NCBI GenBank assembly: GCA_913055605.1
Contig: CAJXKJ010000002.1
Coordinates: 1-64,000, forward strand
Origin: an uncultured Euryhalocaulis sp.
Lineage (GTDB): Bacteria > Pseudomonadota > Alphaproteobacteria > Caulobacterales > Maricaulaceae
Direction of reading: 5' to 3'
DNA length: 64,000 nt
Shown: piece after piece, positions 18,337 through 27,101 of the stretch
How the letters are laid out: the number at the start of each line of letters is the position of its first letter
How positions within the stretch are numbered: the stretch's first letter is position 1
The notes under the pieces: generated by a model
Told to the model about the DNA's origin: nothing
Seen by the model: only the letters and a program-made list of their open reading frames with translations
Databases searched by the model: none
Program-made: the position numbers and the translations under genes

Positions 18337-18936
18337 TTATTCGGCCGCCGCCTCTTCGGGCAGCTGCTCCACGATCTCGCTGGAGATTTCGATCACCAGG
18401 TCGGAGCCCATCATGTCGGCCGCCATGTCCAGGCCGAACTGGGTGCGGTCGACCGTGGTGGTGGCGAGGAAGCCATAGATGCGCTCGCCGTCGCGGCCCT
18501 GGGCCTGGCCCTTCATCTCCACGTCGAAGCTCACCGGATGCGTCATGTCCTTGATGGTCAAGTCGCCGGTCATCGTCGCGGTGTCCTCGCCGGTCGGCAC
18601 GATCTCGGTCGAGGTGAAGGTCGCCGTCGGATATTCGGCGGAGCGCAGCAGCGGGCGCTCGTCCCCGGTCAGGTGATCGTCCCACAGCTCGCTGCCGGTC
18701 CAGGCCTCGGCCGTCTCCACCGTCACGGTGACCGAGGAATCGGCAATATTGTCGGGATCGAAGCTGATCTCGCTCTCATAGACCGGGAACGCGATCAGCA
18801 GCGGCGTGCCGGCGGTGTGCGTCCAGCGGGCGTGGATCGTGCTGTGGCTCGGGTCCATCTTGAAGGCCGCCGGTTCAGCCTGCGCAGCCAGCGGCAAAGC
18901 CATGGCGGCGGCGGCGAGCAGTACGGTCCGGGTCAT
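18337..18936 (-). CDS. YceI-family periplasmic protein, copy 1
   Basis: A 199-residue paralogue of the next gene, sharing the same signal-peptide layout and the FKMDPSHSTIHARW and GDLTIKDMTHPVSFDV segments. It differs by an acidic C-terminal tail (EQLPEEAAAE). Predicted to be a soluble periplasmic lipid-binding barrel. The tandem arrangement points to local duplication followed by divergence. GGAG precedes the start. Confidence 0.92.
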   Translation of the reverse strand: MTRTVLLAAAAMALPLAAQAEPAAFKMDPSHSTIHARWTHTAGTPLLIAFPVYESEISFDPDNIADSSVTVTVETAEAWTGSELWDDHLTGDERPLLRSAEYPTATFTSTEIVPTGEDTATMTGDLTIKDMTHPVSFDVEMKGQAQGRDGERIYGFLATTTVDRTQFGLDMAADMMGSDLVIEISSEIVEQLPEEAAAE

Positions 18937-19048
18937 GCAATTCTCCTGGATAGGGGCAGTTCAGCGCGCGATTGAAGCCGCTTCGGCCCTGCGCCGCCAG
19001 CCCCCCGTGCGTTCACGTTCACGCGCGCCATCCTGACGCGGCTTTATG

Positions 19049-19636
19049 TCAGACGTGCCCGGCCGGCTTGCCGTCCAGATCGGCCAGTTCGCGCAGGCGC
19101 ACGACCGGCCCGGGCAGGCGCGGCGCCAGATCGGCCAGCGTATGCGGCGAAGACCAGCGCACCCCGTCGAACAGGCCGGCCGGCGCGGGCCCGTTCAGCG
19201 CCAGCAGCCAGTATCCCCCGTCCGCCGCCGGCCCCACGGCCGACCCGGCCCGGCGCAGCGCCGCGAAAGCCCGCGCGACATCGCTCGCCGTCACGTCCGG
19301 CGCATCGGCCCCGATCAGCGCCGTCGGCCCCCGCCGGGCCAGCAGCCGCGCCTGCCGCGCGCCCAGATCGCCGCCGCCCTGGGGAATGCGCGGAATGCCG
19401 GAGGGCCAGACCGGAATCCTCGCCCGCGCAGTGGCGTCCGGCGTCACGGCCAGCGCAATGTCCCAGCGCGGATCGCGCACAGCGCGCAGGATGCGCGCCA
19501 TCATCGCGCGGTACAGGCGCATCGCCTCTGCCGGGCCGACATCGCGCGCCAGGCGGGTCTTGGCCGCGCCCATGACCGGCGCGCGCGCGACGACATACAG
19601 GACGGGACGGCCCGGCGGCGGCGCGCTCAGATCCAA
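19049..19636 (-). CDS. DUF2064 glycosyltransferase-like protein
   Basis: A 195-residue protein of the DUF2064/TIGR04282 group, a GT-A-like nucleotide-sugar transferase fold. Visible features are RAPVMGAAKTRLARDVG near 19-35, LIGADAPDV near 108 in place of the usual DxD region, and a conserved GPAADGGYWLLAL near 135. Related proteins have been linked to arsenosugar synthesis, but this assignment is broad. The start is a TTG without a clear ribosome-binding site, four bases after the upstream metallopeptidase stop, so the start is uncertain. Confidence 0.82.
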   Translation of the reverse strand: MDLSAPPPGRPVLYVVARAPVMGAAKTRLARDVGPAEAMRLYRAMMARILRAVRDPRWDIALAVTPDATARARIPVWPSGIPRIPQGGGDLGARQARLLARRGPTALIGADAPDVTASDVARAFAALRRAGSAVGPAADGGYWLLALNGPAPAGLFDGVRWSSPHTLADLAPRLPGPVVRLRELADLDGKPAGHV

Positions 19637-19640
19637 GGCT

Positions 19641-20348
19641 TCAGGACTGGGCGCCGACCGCGTGCAGCAGCGCGCCGTGCCGGTTCAGCCATTCGGTCGC
19701 CGTGTCGGTGTCGGGGCACAGCCTGCGCTCCAGCGCGTGGAAGCGCGCGCCATGATCCATATGGACCAGATGCGCGGCCTCGTGCGCGGCGACATGGTCC
19801 AGCACGAAGGACGGCGCGCAGATCAGCCGCCAGGAGAAGCTGAGACTGCCGTCCGCGGTGCAGGAGCCCCAGCGCGAGCGCGTGTCGCGCAGCGTCACCG
19901 GCGGCGCGGGCCGTTTCAGCACGGCGCAATGGCGCTCCAGCGCGGCGGTCAGGTCCGCCATCGCCTCGGCGCGCAGGAAGCGGCGCACCCGGCCGGAAAA
20001 CGCGTCCGGCTGTCCCGGCACGAGAACGGCGTTGTTCTGCCCGTCGAAACGCGCCGGCCCGCGGCCGTCCATCGCCAGCAGCCGCACCAGCTCCCCGCGC
20101 AGCAGGATATCGGCGCCCGGCGCGAAGGGCCGCGGCTCGGGCAGGCGCGACAGCTCGTCCCGCGCCCAGTCGACGCGCGATTCCAGAAAGGCGTAGGCGG
20201 CGCGTCGGGTGCGTTCGCTGGGCGCGGTCAGGACGACGCGGCGGCGCGCATGGCAGACGGCGATCGAGATGCGCCGGGCGCGCCGGTCGATCCGGAACTC
20301 GACATCGCCGAGTTCGCCGGAAATCTGGTCAAGCGGCCGCGAGCGCAT
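19641..20348 (-). CDS. YgjP-like (DUF45) metallopeptidase
   Basis: A 235-residue protein with the WGSC motif (SRWGSCTADGSLSFSWRL) and the zinc-binding HVAAHEAAHLVHMDHG region followed by FHALERRLCP, the layout of the YgjP/SprT-like zincins. Such proteins are presumed cytosolic metallopeptidases; no substrate is known. The chosen ATG overlaps the end of the upstream phaZ gene by 20 bases and lacks a strong ribosome-binding site, so the exact start is uncertain. Confidence 0.85.
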   Translation of the reverse strand: MRSRPLDQISGELGDVEFRIDRRARRISIAVCHARRRVVLTAPSERTRRAAYAFLESRVDWARDELSRLPEPRPFAPGADILLRGELVRLLAMDGRGPARFDGQNNAVLVPGQPDAFSGRVRRFLRAEAMADLTAALERHCAVLKRPAPPVTLRDTRSRWGSCTADGSLSFSWRLICAPSFVLDHVAAHEAAHLVHMDHGARFHALERRLCPDTDTATEWLNRHGALLHAVGAQS

Positions 20349-21642
20349 CGGCAAGCGCGGCGAAGTCCGGCCGCGACGCCGCGTCCGCCTTCGCATCCCA
20401 GTGTTTCTTCATGAACTCGGCCATCGCCGGGGCGATCTCCGCGCGGTAGCGCTTGCCGTTGAACACGCCGAAATGGCCGACCCGCGGCTGCACCCGGTCG
20501 ATCCGCATCGCCTCGGGGATGTTCACGCACAGATCGTGCGCGGCCTGGGTCTGGCCGATGCCGGAAATATCGTCGCGCTCGCCCTCGACGGTCATCAGCG
20601 CGGTGCCGGTAATCGCCTCGGGCCGCACCAGACGGCCGCGATGGGTCATCGTCCCGCGCGCCAGCTTGTGCTCCTTGAACACGTCGCGAATGGTCTGGAG
20701 GTAGAATTCCTCCGTCAGGTCCAGCACCGACAGATACTCGTCATAGAATTCGCGGTGCTTGGCGGCGTCCTCGCCGTCGCCCTGGACCAGATGCTCGAAA
20801 AAGCTCCAGTGCGCGTCGACATGGCGGTCCCAGTTCATGTTCATGAAGCTCATGAGCTGGAGGAAGCCCGGATAGACCCGCCGCAGCGCGCCCGGATAGG
20901 GCGGCGGCACGGTGTGGATCATGTTGTCCTTGAACCAGCTCAGCGAGCGCTGCTCGGCCAGCAGGTTCGGCGTGGTCGGGCTGCGCCGCGCGTCGATGGG
21001 CGATCCCATTAGCGTCATGGAGGCCGGCGCGGACGGCGACTTGTCCTCCGCCATCAGGCTCACCGCCGCCAGGGTCGGCGGGCCGGGCTGGCAGACCGCC
21101 ACGACATGGGCCTGCGGGCCCAGCAGCTCCAGCGCCTCGATCACATGGTCGGTATAGTCGTCCAGATCGAACCGGCCCTCGCTGACCGGCACCATGCGGG
21201 CGTCTTCCCATTCGGTAATGAACACCTCGAAATCGGGAAGGAAGGCTTCGGCCGTGCCGCGCAGCAGCGTCGCGTAATGGCCGGACAGCGGCGCGACCAG
21301 CAGGATTTTCGGCTGCGGGCCCGTGTCGCCGCCGCGCGCGGCGGCCAGCGCCTCGGGCTCCCGCTCGAACCAGGTCAGCTTCATCCACGGCTTGCGCAGC
21401 ACCGCGCGCGGAACGACCGGGATCTCCTGCCCGTTCACCTTGGTCGAATGGATATCCCATTCCGGCTTGCCGTAGCGGCGCGTCACGCGCTCGAACAGCT
21501 CCGCCGCCGCGCTCATCGTGCGGCCGATCGGCGTATAGGAAATCGGATTTAGCGGAGAGCCGTAGAACCGCCCCGTGGCCGCGGCCGCGGCGCGCCATGG
21601 CGCGACGGCAGCCCGCGACAATTCATACAGCGTATAGAGCAC
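20329..21642 (-). CDS. phaZ: Intracellular polyhydroxyalkanoate depolymerase
   Basis: A 437-residue alpha/beta-hydrolase that mobilises stored polyhydroxybutyrate granules. The family start (MLYTLYELSR), the PYxPIGRTM-like segment near 35-43, and the nucleophile elbow AVCQPGPPT with cysteine in the serine position fit the Ralstonia PhaZ1-type intracellular depolymerases. The C-terminal RVGHFGVFNG supplies the catalytic His. It starts at GTG and has a good promoter candidate at 21674-21701. It leads an operon with the metallopeptidase and the DUF2064 gene. Confidence 0.93.
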   Translation of the reverse strand: MLYTLYELSRAAVAPWRAAAAATGRFYGSPLNPISYTPIGRTMSAAAELFERVTRRYGKPEWDIHSTKVNGQEIPVVPRAVLRKPWMKLTWFEREPEALAAARGGDTGPQPKILLVAPLSGHYATLLRGTAEAFLPDFEVFITEWEDARMVPVSEGRFDLDDYTDHVIEALELLGPQAHVVAVCQPGPPTLAAVSLMAEDKSPSAPASMTLMGSPIDARRSPTTPNLLAEQRSLSWFKDNMIHTVPPPYPGALRRVYPGFLQLMSFMNMNWDRHVDAHWSFFEHLVQGDGEDAAKHREFYDEYLSVLDLTEEFYLQTIRDVFKEHKLARGTMTHRGRLVRPEAITGTALMTVEGERDDISGIGQTQAAHDLCVNIPEAMRIDRVQPRVGHFGVFNGKRYRAEIAPAMAEFMKKHWDAKADAASRPDFAALADALAAA

Positions 21643-21673
21643 CCCGCACCGCCCCGCTTATTTCGCAACTGCG

Positions 21674-21701
21674 AGAATAGCCCGCGCGCCGCCGGTGGCA
21701 A
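21674..21701 (-). promoter_or_regulatory. Candidate sigma-70-like promoter for phaZ
   Basis: On the minus strand TTGCCA (21701-21696) and TATTCT (21679-21674) are separated by 16 bases, matching five and four of six consensus positions, and lie about 32 bases before the phaZ GTG. Confidence 0.5.
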
Positions 21702-21765
21702 TGGCCCGGATTCGTAACAATTGCAGGGTGTTGCCGGTGTGCAGACTCACGGTTGCAGTCCGCCT

Positions 21766-22398
21766 TTATCCAACCAGCGCTTCCAAAGACTGCGCGATGG
21801 TCTCCGGGCTCTCGGTATGGCTGAAGGCGGCGACGAACTGGCCGTCCGAATCCATGAGGTAAATCAAGCTGGTATGGTCCACCAGATAGAAGTCGCCGGC
21901 GCTTTCGCCCTTCGCCGAATAGACGCGATAGGCGAGCTTGGCGTCCTCCACCTGCTCCTCGCTGCCGGTCAGGGCCACCAGACCGGCCGGAAAGCCCGGC
22001 GTGCCCGCATATTCCTTCATATGGTCGACCGTATCCCGTTCCGGATCGACGGTGATGAAGACCGGGCGCACCGAATCGCGCTCGTCCTCGGGCAGGCGCT
22101 CGATCGCCGCCTTCATCACCTGCAGCGACAGCGGACAGACGTCCGGGCAAAACGTGTAGCCGAAATAGATCAGGCTGGGCTCGCCGGTCAGGCCGGCCTC
22201 GGTGAAGGTCTCGCCGTCCTGATCGACCAGGGTGAACGGCCCGCCGATATCCGCGACGCCCGTGGAGCGCACCATGCCGGTCTGCACCGGTCCGGACGGC
22301 TGGGCGGCCAGCATCAGCACCACGCCGCCCAGAAGCAGCACGGCGAGCGCCCCCGCGCTAAGGGCCGCCAGCAGCGGCAGTCTGGAACGCACAGCCAT
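21766..22398 (-). CDS. SCO1/SenC-family copper chaperone
   Basis: A 210-residue protein anchored by one N-terminal helix (near 8-32) with a periplasmic thioredoxin-like domain. The copper site is visible: FCPDVCP with Cys84 and Cys88, and a later VDHTSLIYLMD supplying the His ligand. SCO1/SenC/PrrC proteins deliver copper to cytochrome oxidase and modulate RegB signalling in photosynthetic relatives. It follows the ABC permease by two bases, and regB lies across the divergent promoter, so a respiratory role is likely. Confidence 0.93.
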   Translation of the reverse strand: MAVRSRLPLLAALSAGALAVLLLGGVVLMLAAQPSGPVQTGMVRSTGVADIGGPFTLVDQDGETFTEAGLTGEPSLIYFGYTFCPDVCPLSLQVMKAAIERLPEDERDSVRPVFITVDPERDTVDHMKEYAGTPGFPAGLVALTGSEEQVEDAKLAYRVYSAKGESAGDFYLVDHTSLIYLMDSDGQFVAAFSHTESPETIAQSLEALVG

Positions 22399-22400
22399 CG

Positions 22401-23189
22401 TCACTCCCCGATCTGCAACAGCATGCCGCGGCGCCGGGCCGATCCCAGCAGCGCGAAGAACACGCCCGCCCCCGCGGCGAGCCAGAGCGCGTCCAGGGCG
22501 AAGGCGGCGGCGATCAGCCGCAAATCGACAGTCCCCTGCACCACCACGTCCCGCATGCCCTCGAAGATATAGGACGGCGGCAATCCCGCCCCAACCCAGC
22601 GGAACACCGCGGGCAGGACTTCCAGCGGGTAATAGATGGCGCAGAAGGGCGCCAGGCCCAGCATGATCGCCCAGGGCATCTCCTGCGCGCCCTGGCCATA
22701 GCGCACCACCAGCCCCATCGCCGCCAGGCTGATCGACCAGGCGAACAGCACCAGCGCGATCATGAACAGATACAGCGCCGGGCCCAGCGAGAAGAGATTG
22801 AAGTCGAAGGCGAAGGCCGCGATCGCGACGGCGGGAACCATCGCCACGCCCGTCTTCACCAGGCTGACGATCATCAGCCCGCCGATCAGCTCCGTCGGCC
22901 GCAAGGGCGAGACCAGAAGATGGCCCAGATTGCGCGACCAGATTTCCTCGAAAAACGCCAGCGACAGCGAAAGCTGGCCCCGCCAGGCGATGTCCCACAG
23001 CAGGATCGCCCCCAGCAGCGCCGACAGCACCACCGCCCCCGGCCCCGCCTCGCGGAAGATGTGGATCTGCAGAAAACCCCACAGCAGGATCTGCACAATG
23101 GGCCAGTAGGCGAGGTCCGCGATGCGCGGCCAGGAGCCGGAGAACAGCCGCCACTGGCGCAGCACGATGGCGAGGATGCGGCCGGTCAT
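22401..23189 (-). CDS. ABC-2-type transporter permease
   Basis: A 262-residue inner-membrane protein with about six hydrophobic segments and an ABC-2 layout (SRNLGHLLVSPLRPTELIGG and the YPLEVLPAVFRW turn). It overlaps the ATPase gene by four bases (ATGA) and is followed by the SCO1 gene. The cargo is unknown. The association with a copper chaperone suggests export linked to cytochrome oxidase or copper, which is inference. Confidence 0.88.
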   Translation of the reverse strand: MTGRILAIVLRQWRLFSGSWPRIADLAYWPIVQILLWGFLQIHIFREAGPGAVVLSALLGAILLWDIAWRGQLSLSLAFFEEIWSRNLGHLLVSPLRPTELIGGLMIVSLVKTGVAMVPAVAIAAFAFDFNLFSLGPALYLFMIALVLFAWSISLAAMGLVVRYGQGAQEMPWAIMLGLAPFCAIYYPLEVLPAVFRWVGAGLPPSYIFEGMRDVVVQGTVDLRLIAAAFALDALWLAAGAGVFFALLGSARRRGMLLQIGE

Positions 23190-23938
23190 TGCGGCGCCCC
23201 CGTGCGCTCGCCCCCGCCCTCGCGCGCTATGTGCAGGAAGACTTCCTCCAGATTGGCGCGGCCATAGCGTGCGATCAGCTCGCGCGGTGCCGCGTCGTCC
23301 ACGATCCGGCCCTTCTTCATCATCAGCACGCGCCCGGCCAGCCGCTCCACCTCCGCCATATTGTGGGAGGCCAGCAGGATCGCCGCGCCATGCTCGTTCC
23401 GGTACGCCTCCAGCATGGAGCGCACCCAGTCGGCGGTGTCGGGGTCCAGGCTCGCCGTCGGCTCGTCCAGCAGCAGCAGTTCCGGGTCGTTGATCAGCGC
23501 CTTGGCGAGGCCCACGCGCGTCGCCTGCCCCGCGGACAGCGAGCCGGTCCGCCGGTCCAGGAATTCGGTCAGGGCCAGCTGTTCGGCCAGCGCCGCGATC
23601 CGCTCCGCCGGGCGCGGGGCGCTGTACAGGCGCGCATAGACGTCCAGATTCTGCCGCACGGTCAGCCGCTTGGGCAGGTCCACATACGGGCTCTGGAAAT
23701 TCATCCGCGCCCGCGCCGCCGACGCGCCGCGCGCGCCCATGTCGCAGCCCAGCACGGAGACCCGCCCCGCCGTCGGCGTGATCAGGCCCAGGATCATCGC
23801 GATGGTCGTGGTCTTGCCCGCCCCGTTGCCGCCCAGCAGCGCCACGGTCTGCCCCCGCTCCACGGTGAAGCTGACGCCCGCCACGGCGTCCAGCCCGGCA
23901 AAGCGCTTGACCAGATTTTCCACGACAATGGCGCTCAC
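23186..23938 (-). CDS. ABC transporter ATP-binding protein
   Basis: A 250-residue ATPase. Walker A GGNGAGKTT near 36-44, an unusual signature LSAGQATRVGL in place of LSGGQ, Walker B LLLLDEPTASLDPD, and an H-loop in LLASHNMAEV are all present, so it should be active. It begins at GTG and forms an operon with the permease and SCO1. It is divergent from regB, sharing the 109-base control region with the FNR/FixK-like box. Confidence 0.93.
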   Translation of the reverse strand: MSAIVVENLVKRFAGLDAVAGVSFTVERGQTVALLGGNGAGKTTTIAMILGLITPTAGRVSVLGCDMGARGASAARARMNFQSPYVDLPKRLTVRQNLDVYARLYSAPRPAERIAALAEQLALTEFLDRRTGSLSAGQATRVGLAKALINDPELLLLDEPTASLDPDTADWVRSMLEAYRNEHGAAILLASHNMAEVERLAGRVLMMKKGRIVDDAAPRELIARYGRANLEEVFLHIAREGGGERTGAPQ

Positions 23939-23966
23939 GGCCCGCGTCCTTCGCTCCCGGGGGCGC

Positions 23967-23980
23967 TTGTTCTAGATCAA
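23967..23980. promoter_or_regulatory. FNR/FixK-like box in the regB/ABC-SCO1 divergent region
   Basis: TTGTT-CTAG-ATCAA matches the TTGAT-N4-ATCAA consensus with one mismatch. It lies 29 bases upstream of the ABC ATPase start and 67 bases upstream of regB, so it could control either or both with oxygen. Confidence 0.55.
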
Positions 23981-24047
23981 CCCGGCGCGGGGTTTAATAA
24001 CGGAAATACGACGCCGCGCGGCCTCGCGCCGCGCATGGAGGGACGCC

Positions 24048-25376
24048 ATGGCCGAACACGCCGATCTGTATTTCAGCGATCCGGACGCGCCGCTGCGCGC
24101 ACGGCCGCTCGGCATGGTGCGGATGCGCACGCTGGTCGTGCTGCGCTGGACCGCCGTGGTGGGCCAGCTGATCACCGTGCTGGTGGTGCATTACGGGTTC
24201 GGCTTCGCCGTGCCGCTGGTTCCGGTCGCCTTCGCCATCGGCGCCTCCGCCGGGCTGAACGTGGCGCTGAGCGCGCTGGCGCCGCTGGACCGGCTGGCCC
24301 GGCCGAACGAGGCCGCCGCCCAGCTCGGCTTCGACATCGTGCAGCTGGCGGTGCTCACCGGCCTGACCGGCGGGCTGGAAAACCCCTTCATCATGCTGCT
24401 GGTCGCGCCGGTGGCGATCGCCGCTTCCGTCCTGCCGCGCGACCATGCGCTGGCGCTGGGGGCGCTGGCGGCGGGCTGCGCCGCGGTGCTGATGGCCTTC
24501 GCCCTGCCTCTGCCCTGGACGGAGGCCGGCGGGCTGGGCCTGCCTGCCCTGTATCACGCCGGGGTCGTGATCGCCCTGATCATCGCCATCGCCTTCGCCG
24601 GCCTGTCGGCCTCACGGGGCGCCGTGGAGGCCGAGCGCATGTCGGCGGCGCTCGCCGCCACCCAGGCCGTGCTGGCGCGGGAGGAACGGCTGGCGGCCCT
24701 CGGCGGCCTCGCCGCCGCCGCGGCGCACGAGCTGGGCACGCCGCTGGCCACGATCCAGCTGACCGCCAAGGAGATGGCGCGCGCTTTGCCGGCCGAGGGA
24801 CCGCTGGCCGAGGACGCGCAATTGCTGATCGACCAGGCCGAGCGCTGCCGGGACATCCTGGCTCGGCTGTCGCGCGGCGGGCTGGACGACGATCAGGCCA
24901 CCCTGCGCGCCGAACTGCCCGCGCTGCTGGAAGAGGCCGCCGCCCCGCTGCGGGGCCTGGGGCCGGAGATCGCGGTGGTGCTGGAAGGCGGCGGCCGCCC
25001 GCCGGAATTGCGGCGCGGGCCGGAGACGCTGTTCGTGCTGGAGACGCTGCTGGAGAACGCGGTCGATTTCGCGCGCAACCAGGTCACCGCCACCGCAAGC
25101 TGGGACGAGACCTCCGTGACCGTGGCGATCGAGGACGACGGGCCGGGCTTCACCGCCGACATCCTGCCGGCGCTGGGCGAGCCCTATCTGACCACGCGCA
25201 AGGGCGGCGAAGGCGCCGGCGGACTGGGCCTCGGCGTGTTCATCGCCAAGACGCTGATCGCGCGCGCCGGCGGGGAGATCCGCTTCGCCAACCGGCCGGG
25301 CGGCGGGGCCCGGGCCGTTGCGGTCTGGCCAATGGCGCGGGTATCTGCAAGAAATCAGGATATTAGGGAGAATTGA
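24048..25376 (+). CDS. regB: Redox sensor histidine kinase RegB/PrrB/ActS
   Basis: A 442-residue kinase with about six N-terminal transmembrane segments. The quinone-site motif GGLENPF (108-114) is intact. The H-box AAAAHELGTPLATI has His227. Cys267 in ERCRDIL corresponds to the redox-active cysteine of Rhodobacter RegB (Cys265). An ATPase domain follows (ENAVDFA, DDGPGF, GGLGLGVFIAK). It senses respiratory redox state and phosphorylates RegA, whose gene starts 22 bases downstream. GGAGGG precedes the ATG. Confidence 0.94.
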   Translation: MAEHADLYFSDPDAPLRARPLGMVRMRTLVVLRWTAVVGQLITVLVVHYGFGFAVPLVPVAFAIGASAGLNVALSALAPLDRLARPNEAAAQLGFDIVQLAVLTGLTGGLENPFIMLLVAPVAIAASVLPRDHALALGALAAGCAAVLMAFALPLPWTEAGGLGLPALYHAGVVIALIIAIAFAGLSASRGAVEAERMSAALAATQAVLAREERLAALGGLAAAAAHELGTPLATIQLTAKEMARALPAEGPLAEDAQLLIDQAERCRDILARLSRGGLDDDQATLRAELPALLEEAAAPLRGLGPEIAVVLEGGGRPPELRRGPETLFVLETLLENAVDFARNQVTATASWDETSVTVAIEDDGPGFTADILPALGEPYLTTRKGGEGAGGLGLGVFIAKTLIARAGGEIRFANRPGGGARAVAVWPMARVSARNQDIREN

Positions 25377-25398
25377 CCGCAAACTCAGGCGGTTGGCC

Positions 25399-25974
25399 AT
25401 GGCGCAACACGAACACCCCGATGTGAAAGGCCCCGCAGGGGTCCCGAAAGACCGCACGCTGCTGATCGTCGACGACGACGGCGCCTTCCGCACGCGCCTG
25501 GGTCAGGCGATGACCGAGCGCGGCTTCAGCGTCAGCGCCGTCGCGACCGTGGAGGACGGGATCGACATCGCCCGGCTGAACCCGCCGGCCTTCGCCGTGC
25601 TGGACATGCGGCTGGACGACGGCAACGGCATGCAGGTGGTCGAGGCGCTGCGCGAATACCGGCCCGACTGCCGCGTCGTGATCCTGACCGGCTACGGAAA
25701 CATCGCCAGCGCCGTCGCCGCGGTGAAGGCCGGGGCGGTGGACTATCTGCCCAAGCCCGCCGACGCCGACATGGTCACCAACGCCCTGCTGGGCGGGGCC
25801 AGCGCCAGCCTGCCGGCGCCGCCGGAAAACCCGATGTCCGCCGACCGCGTGCGCTGGGAGCATATCACCCGCGTCTATGAGCTGTGCGGCCGCAACGTGT
25901 CGGAAACCGCGCGCCGCCTGGGCATGCACCGGCGCACCCTGCAGCGCATCCTGGCCAAGCGCGCGCCGAAATAG
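25399..25974 (+). CDS. regA: Response regulator RegA/PrrA/ActR
   Basis: A 191-residue two-domain regulator. The receiver domain has the acidic pocket LIVDDDG near 22-28, phospho-acceptor Asp69 in VLDMRLDDG, and Lys in YLPKPAD. The C-terminus is the characteristic RegA helix-turn-helix (NVSETARRLGMHRRTLQRIL), which is nearly invariant in the family. It controls respiration, carbon and nitrogen fixation genes in relatives. It is cotranscribed with regB; an in-frame upstream start would overlap regB and is rejected. Confidence 0.95.
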   Translation: MAQHEHPDVKGPAGVPKDRTLLIVDDDGAFRTRLGQAMTERGFSVSAVATVEDGIDIARLNPPAFAVLDMRLDDGNGMQVVEALREYRPDCRVVILTGYGNIASAVAAVKAGAVDYLPKPADADMVTNALLGGASASLPAPPENPMSADRVRWEHITRVYELCGRNVSETARRLGMHRRTLQRILAKRAPK

Positions 25975-25978
25975 GCCG

Positions 25979-26647
25979 ATGCGCGTCGGCTTCGTGCTGT
26001 TCCCGGATGTGACGCAGCTGGACTTCACCGGCCCGCTGCAGGTGCTGGGCCGCCTGCCGGACGCCAGCGTGCATCTGGTCGCGCGCGACATGCGCCCTGT
26101 GCCGTCCGACGGCGTGCTGGCCCTGCCGCCCACCGACACGTTCGACACATGTCCGGATCTGGACGTGATCTGCGCGCCCGGCGGCTTCGGCGTCGACGGC
26201 GCGATGAACGACGCGGCGCTGATCGCCTTCCTGCGCCGTCAGGCCGCCGGCGCGCGCTATGTCGCCTCGGTCTGCACCGGCGCCTTCGTGCTGGGCGCCG
26301 CGGGGCTGCTGCGGGGCCGGCGCGCCACGACGCACTGGGCCTATCACGACGACCTGACGCGCGTCGGCGCGATCCCGGTGAAGGCGCGCGTGGTGCGCGA
26401 CGGAAACCTGTTCACCGGCGGCGGCGTCACCGCCGGCATCGATTTCGCGCTGACCCTGTTCGCGGAGATCGCGGGCGAGGACGCCGCGCGCGCCGTGCAG
26501 CTGGGCCTGGAATACGATCCAGCCCCGCCCTTCGACGCCGGTTCCCCGGGCTCTGCTCCCGCCGCCGTCTACGAAGCCGCGGCGGCGAACTACGCCGCGC
26601 GCCTCGCCAAATTCCGCGCATCTCTGGAAACCGCCCTGAGCGCCTAG
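25979..26647 (+). CDS. DJ-1/PfpI-family protein (isonitrile hydratase-like)
   Basis: A 222-residue class I glutamine-amidotransferase-like protein. The nucleophile cysteine is in VASVCTGAFVLGAAGLL, followed by RRATTHWAYHDD, the pattern of the InhA isonitrile hydratase and ThiJ-like subgroup. Catalytic function is inferred from family only. The ATG lies four bases after the regA stop, so it may belong to the regBA transcript. Its stop codon shares the CTAG with the convergent mmcB stop. Confidence 0.87.
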   Translation: MRVGFVLFPDVTQLDFTGPLQVLGRLPDASVHLVARDMRPVPSDGVLALPPTDTFDTCPDLDVICAPGGFGVDGAMNDAALIAFLRRQAAGARYVASVCTGAFVLGAAGLLRGRRATTHWAYHDDLTRVGAIPVKARVVRDGNLFTGGGVTAGIDFALTLFAEIAGEDAARAVQLGLEYDPAPPFDAGSPGSAPAAVYEAAAANYAARLAKFRASLETALSA

Positions 26648-27090
26648 ACCCGGCCCAGCCGCGTCGCCGCGCAATGGGCGAAGCGCAGCGTCACCGCCTT
26701 GCGCCGCGCCGCGGACATCTTGCGCCATTCCGGCTCACGCAGGATCGCCCCGCCATAGGCGTCCGCCACGATCAGGCCCGGCCCCTCGGGCAGCACCTCG
26801 CGCGGAAAGCGCGGCGAAACCGCGAAATAAAAGGCGTCGCAGAATTCCAGATAGTCAGGCCATTTCTGGTCGGCGCGAAAATCGGCGATCCCGGATTTGA
26901 CCTCCACCATCGCCAGCTCGCCCTTGCGGCCGAGCGCGGCGACGTCCGCCCGCCGCCCGTTCGCCAGGATCAGCTCGCACACGCAGCTATAGCCGAGGTC
27001 GTAGAACAGCCGCATCGATCCGCGCGCCAGCGCCGCGGCGTCGTCGATGGCCGGATTATCGGCCCGGGCGGGGGAGCAGAGGGAGGGCAT
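26644..27090 (-). CDS. mmcB: MmcB-family DNA repair protein
   Basis: A 148-residue protein of the MmcB/DUF1052 family, which has a PD-(D/E)XK nuclease-like layout: RRADVAALG then MVEVKSGIADFRADQKWPDY. In Caulobacter mmcB is an SOS gene linked to translesion repair and mitomycin resistance. The ATG at 27090 is chosen because a longer frame (to 27126) would place the LexA-like box at 27102-27116 inside the gene. It ends by overlapping the convergent DJ-1-like gene by four bases. Confidence 0.88.
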   Translation of the reverse strand: MPSLCSPARADNPAIDDAAALARGSMRLFYDLGYSCVCELILANGRRADVAALGRKGELAMVEVKSGIADFRADQKWPDYLEFCDAFYFAVSPRFPREVLPEGPGLIVADAYGGAILREPEWRKMSAARRKAVTLRFAHCAATRLGRV

Positions 27091-27101
27091 GCCCCATATT
27101 T

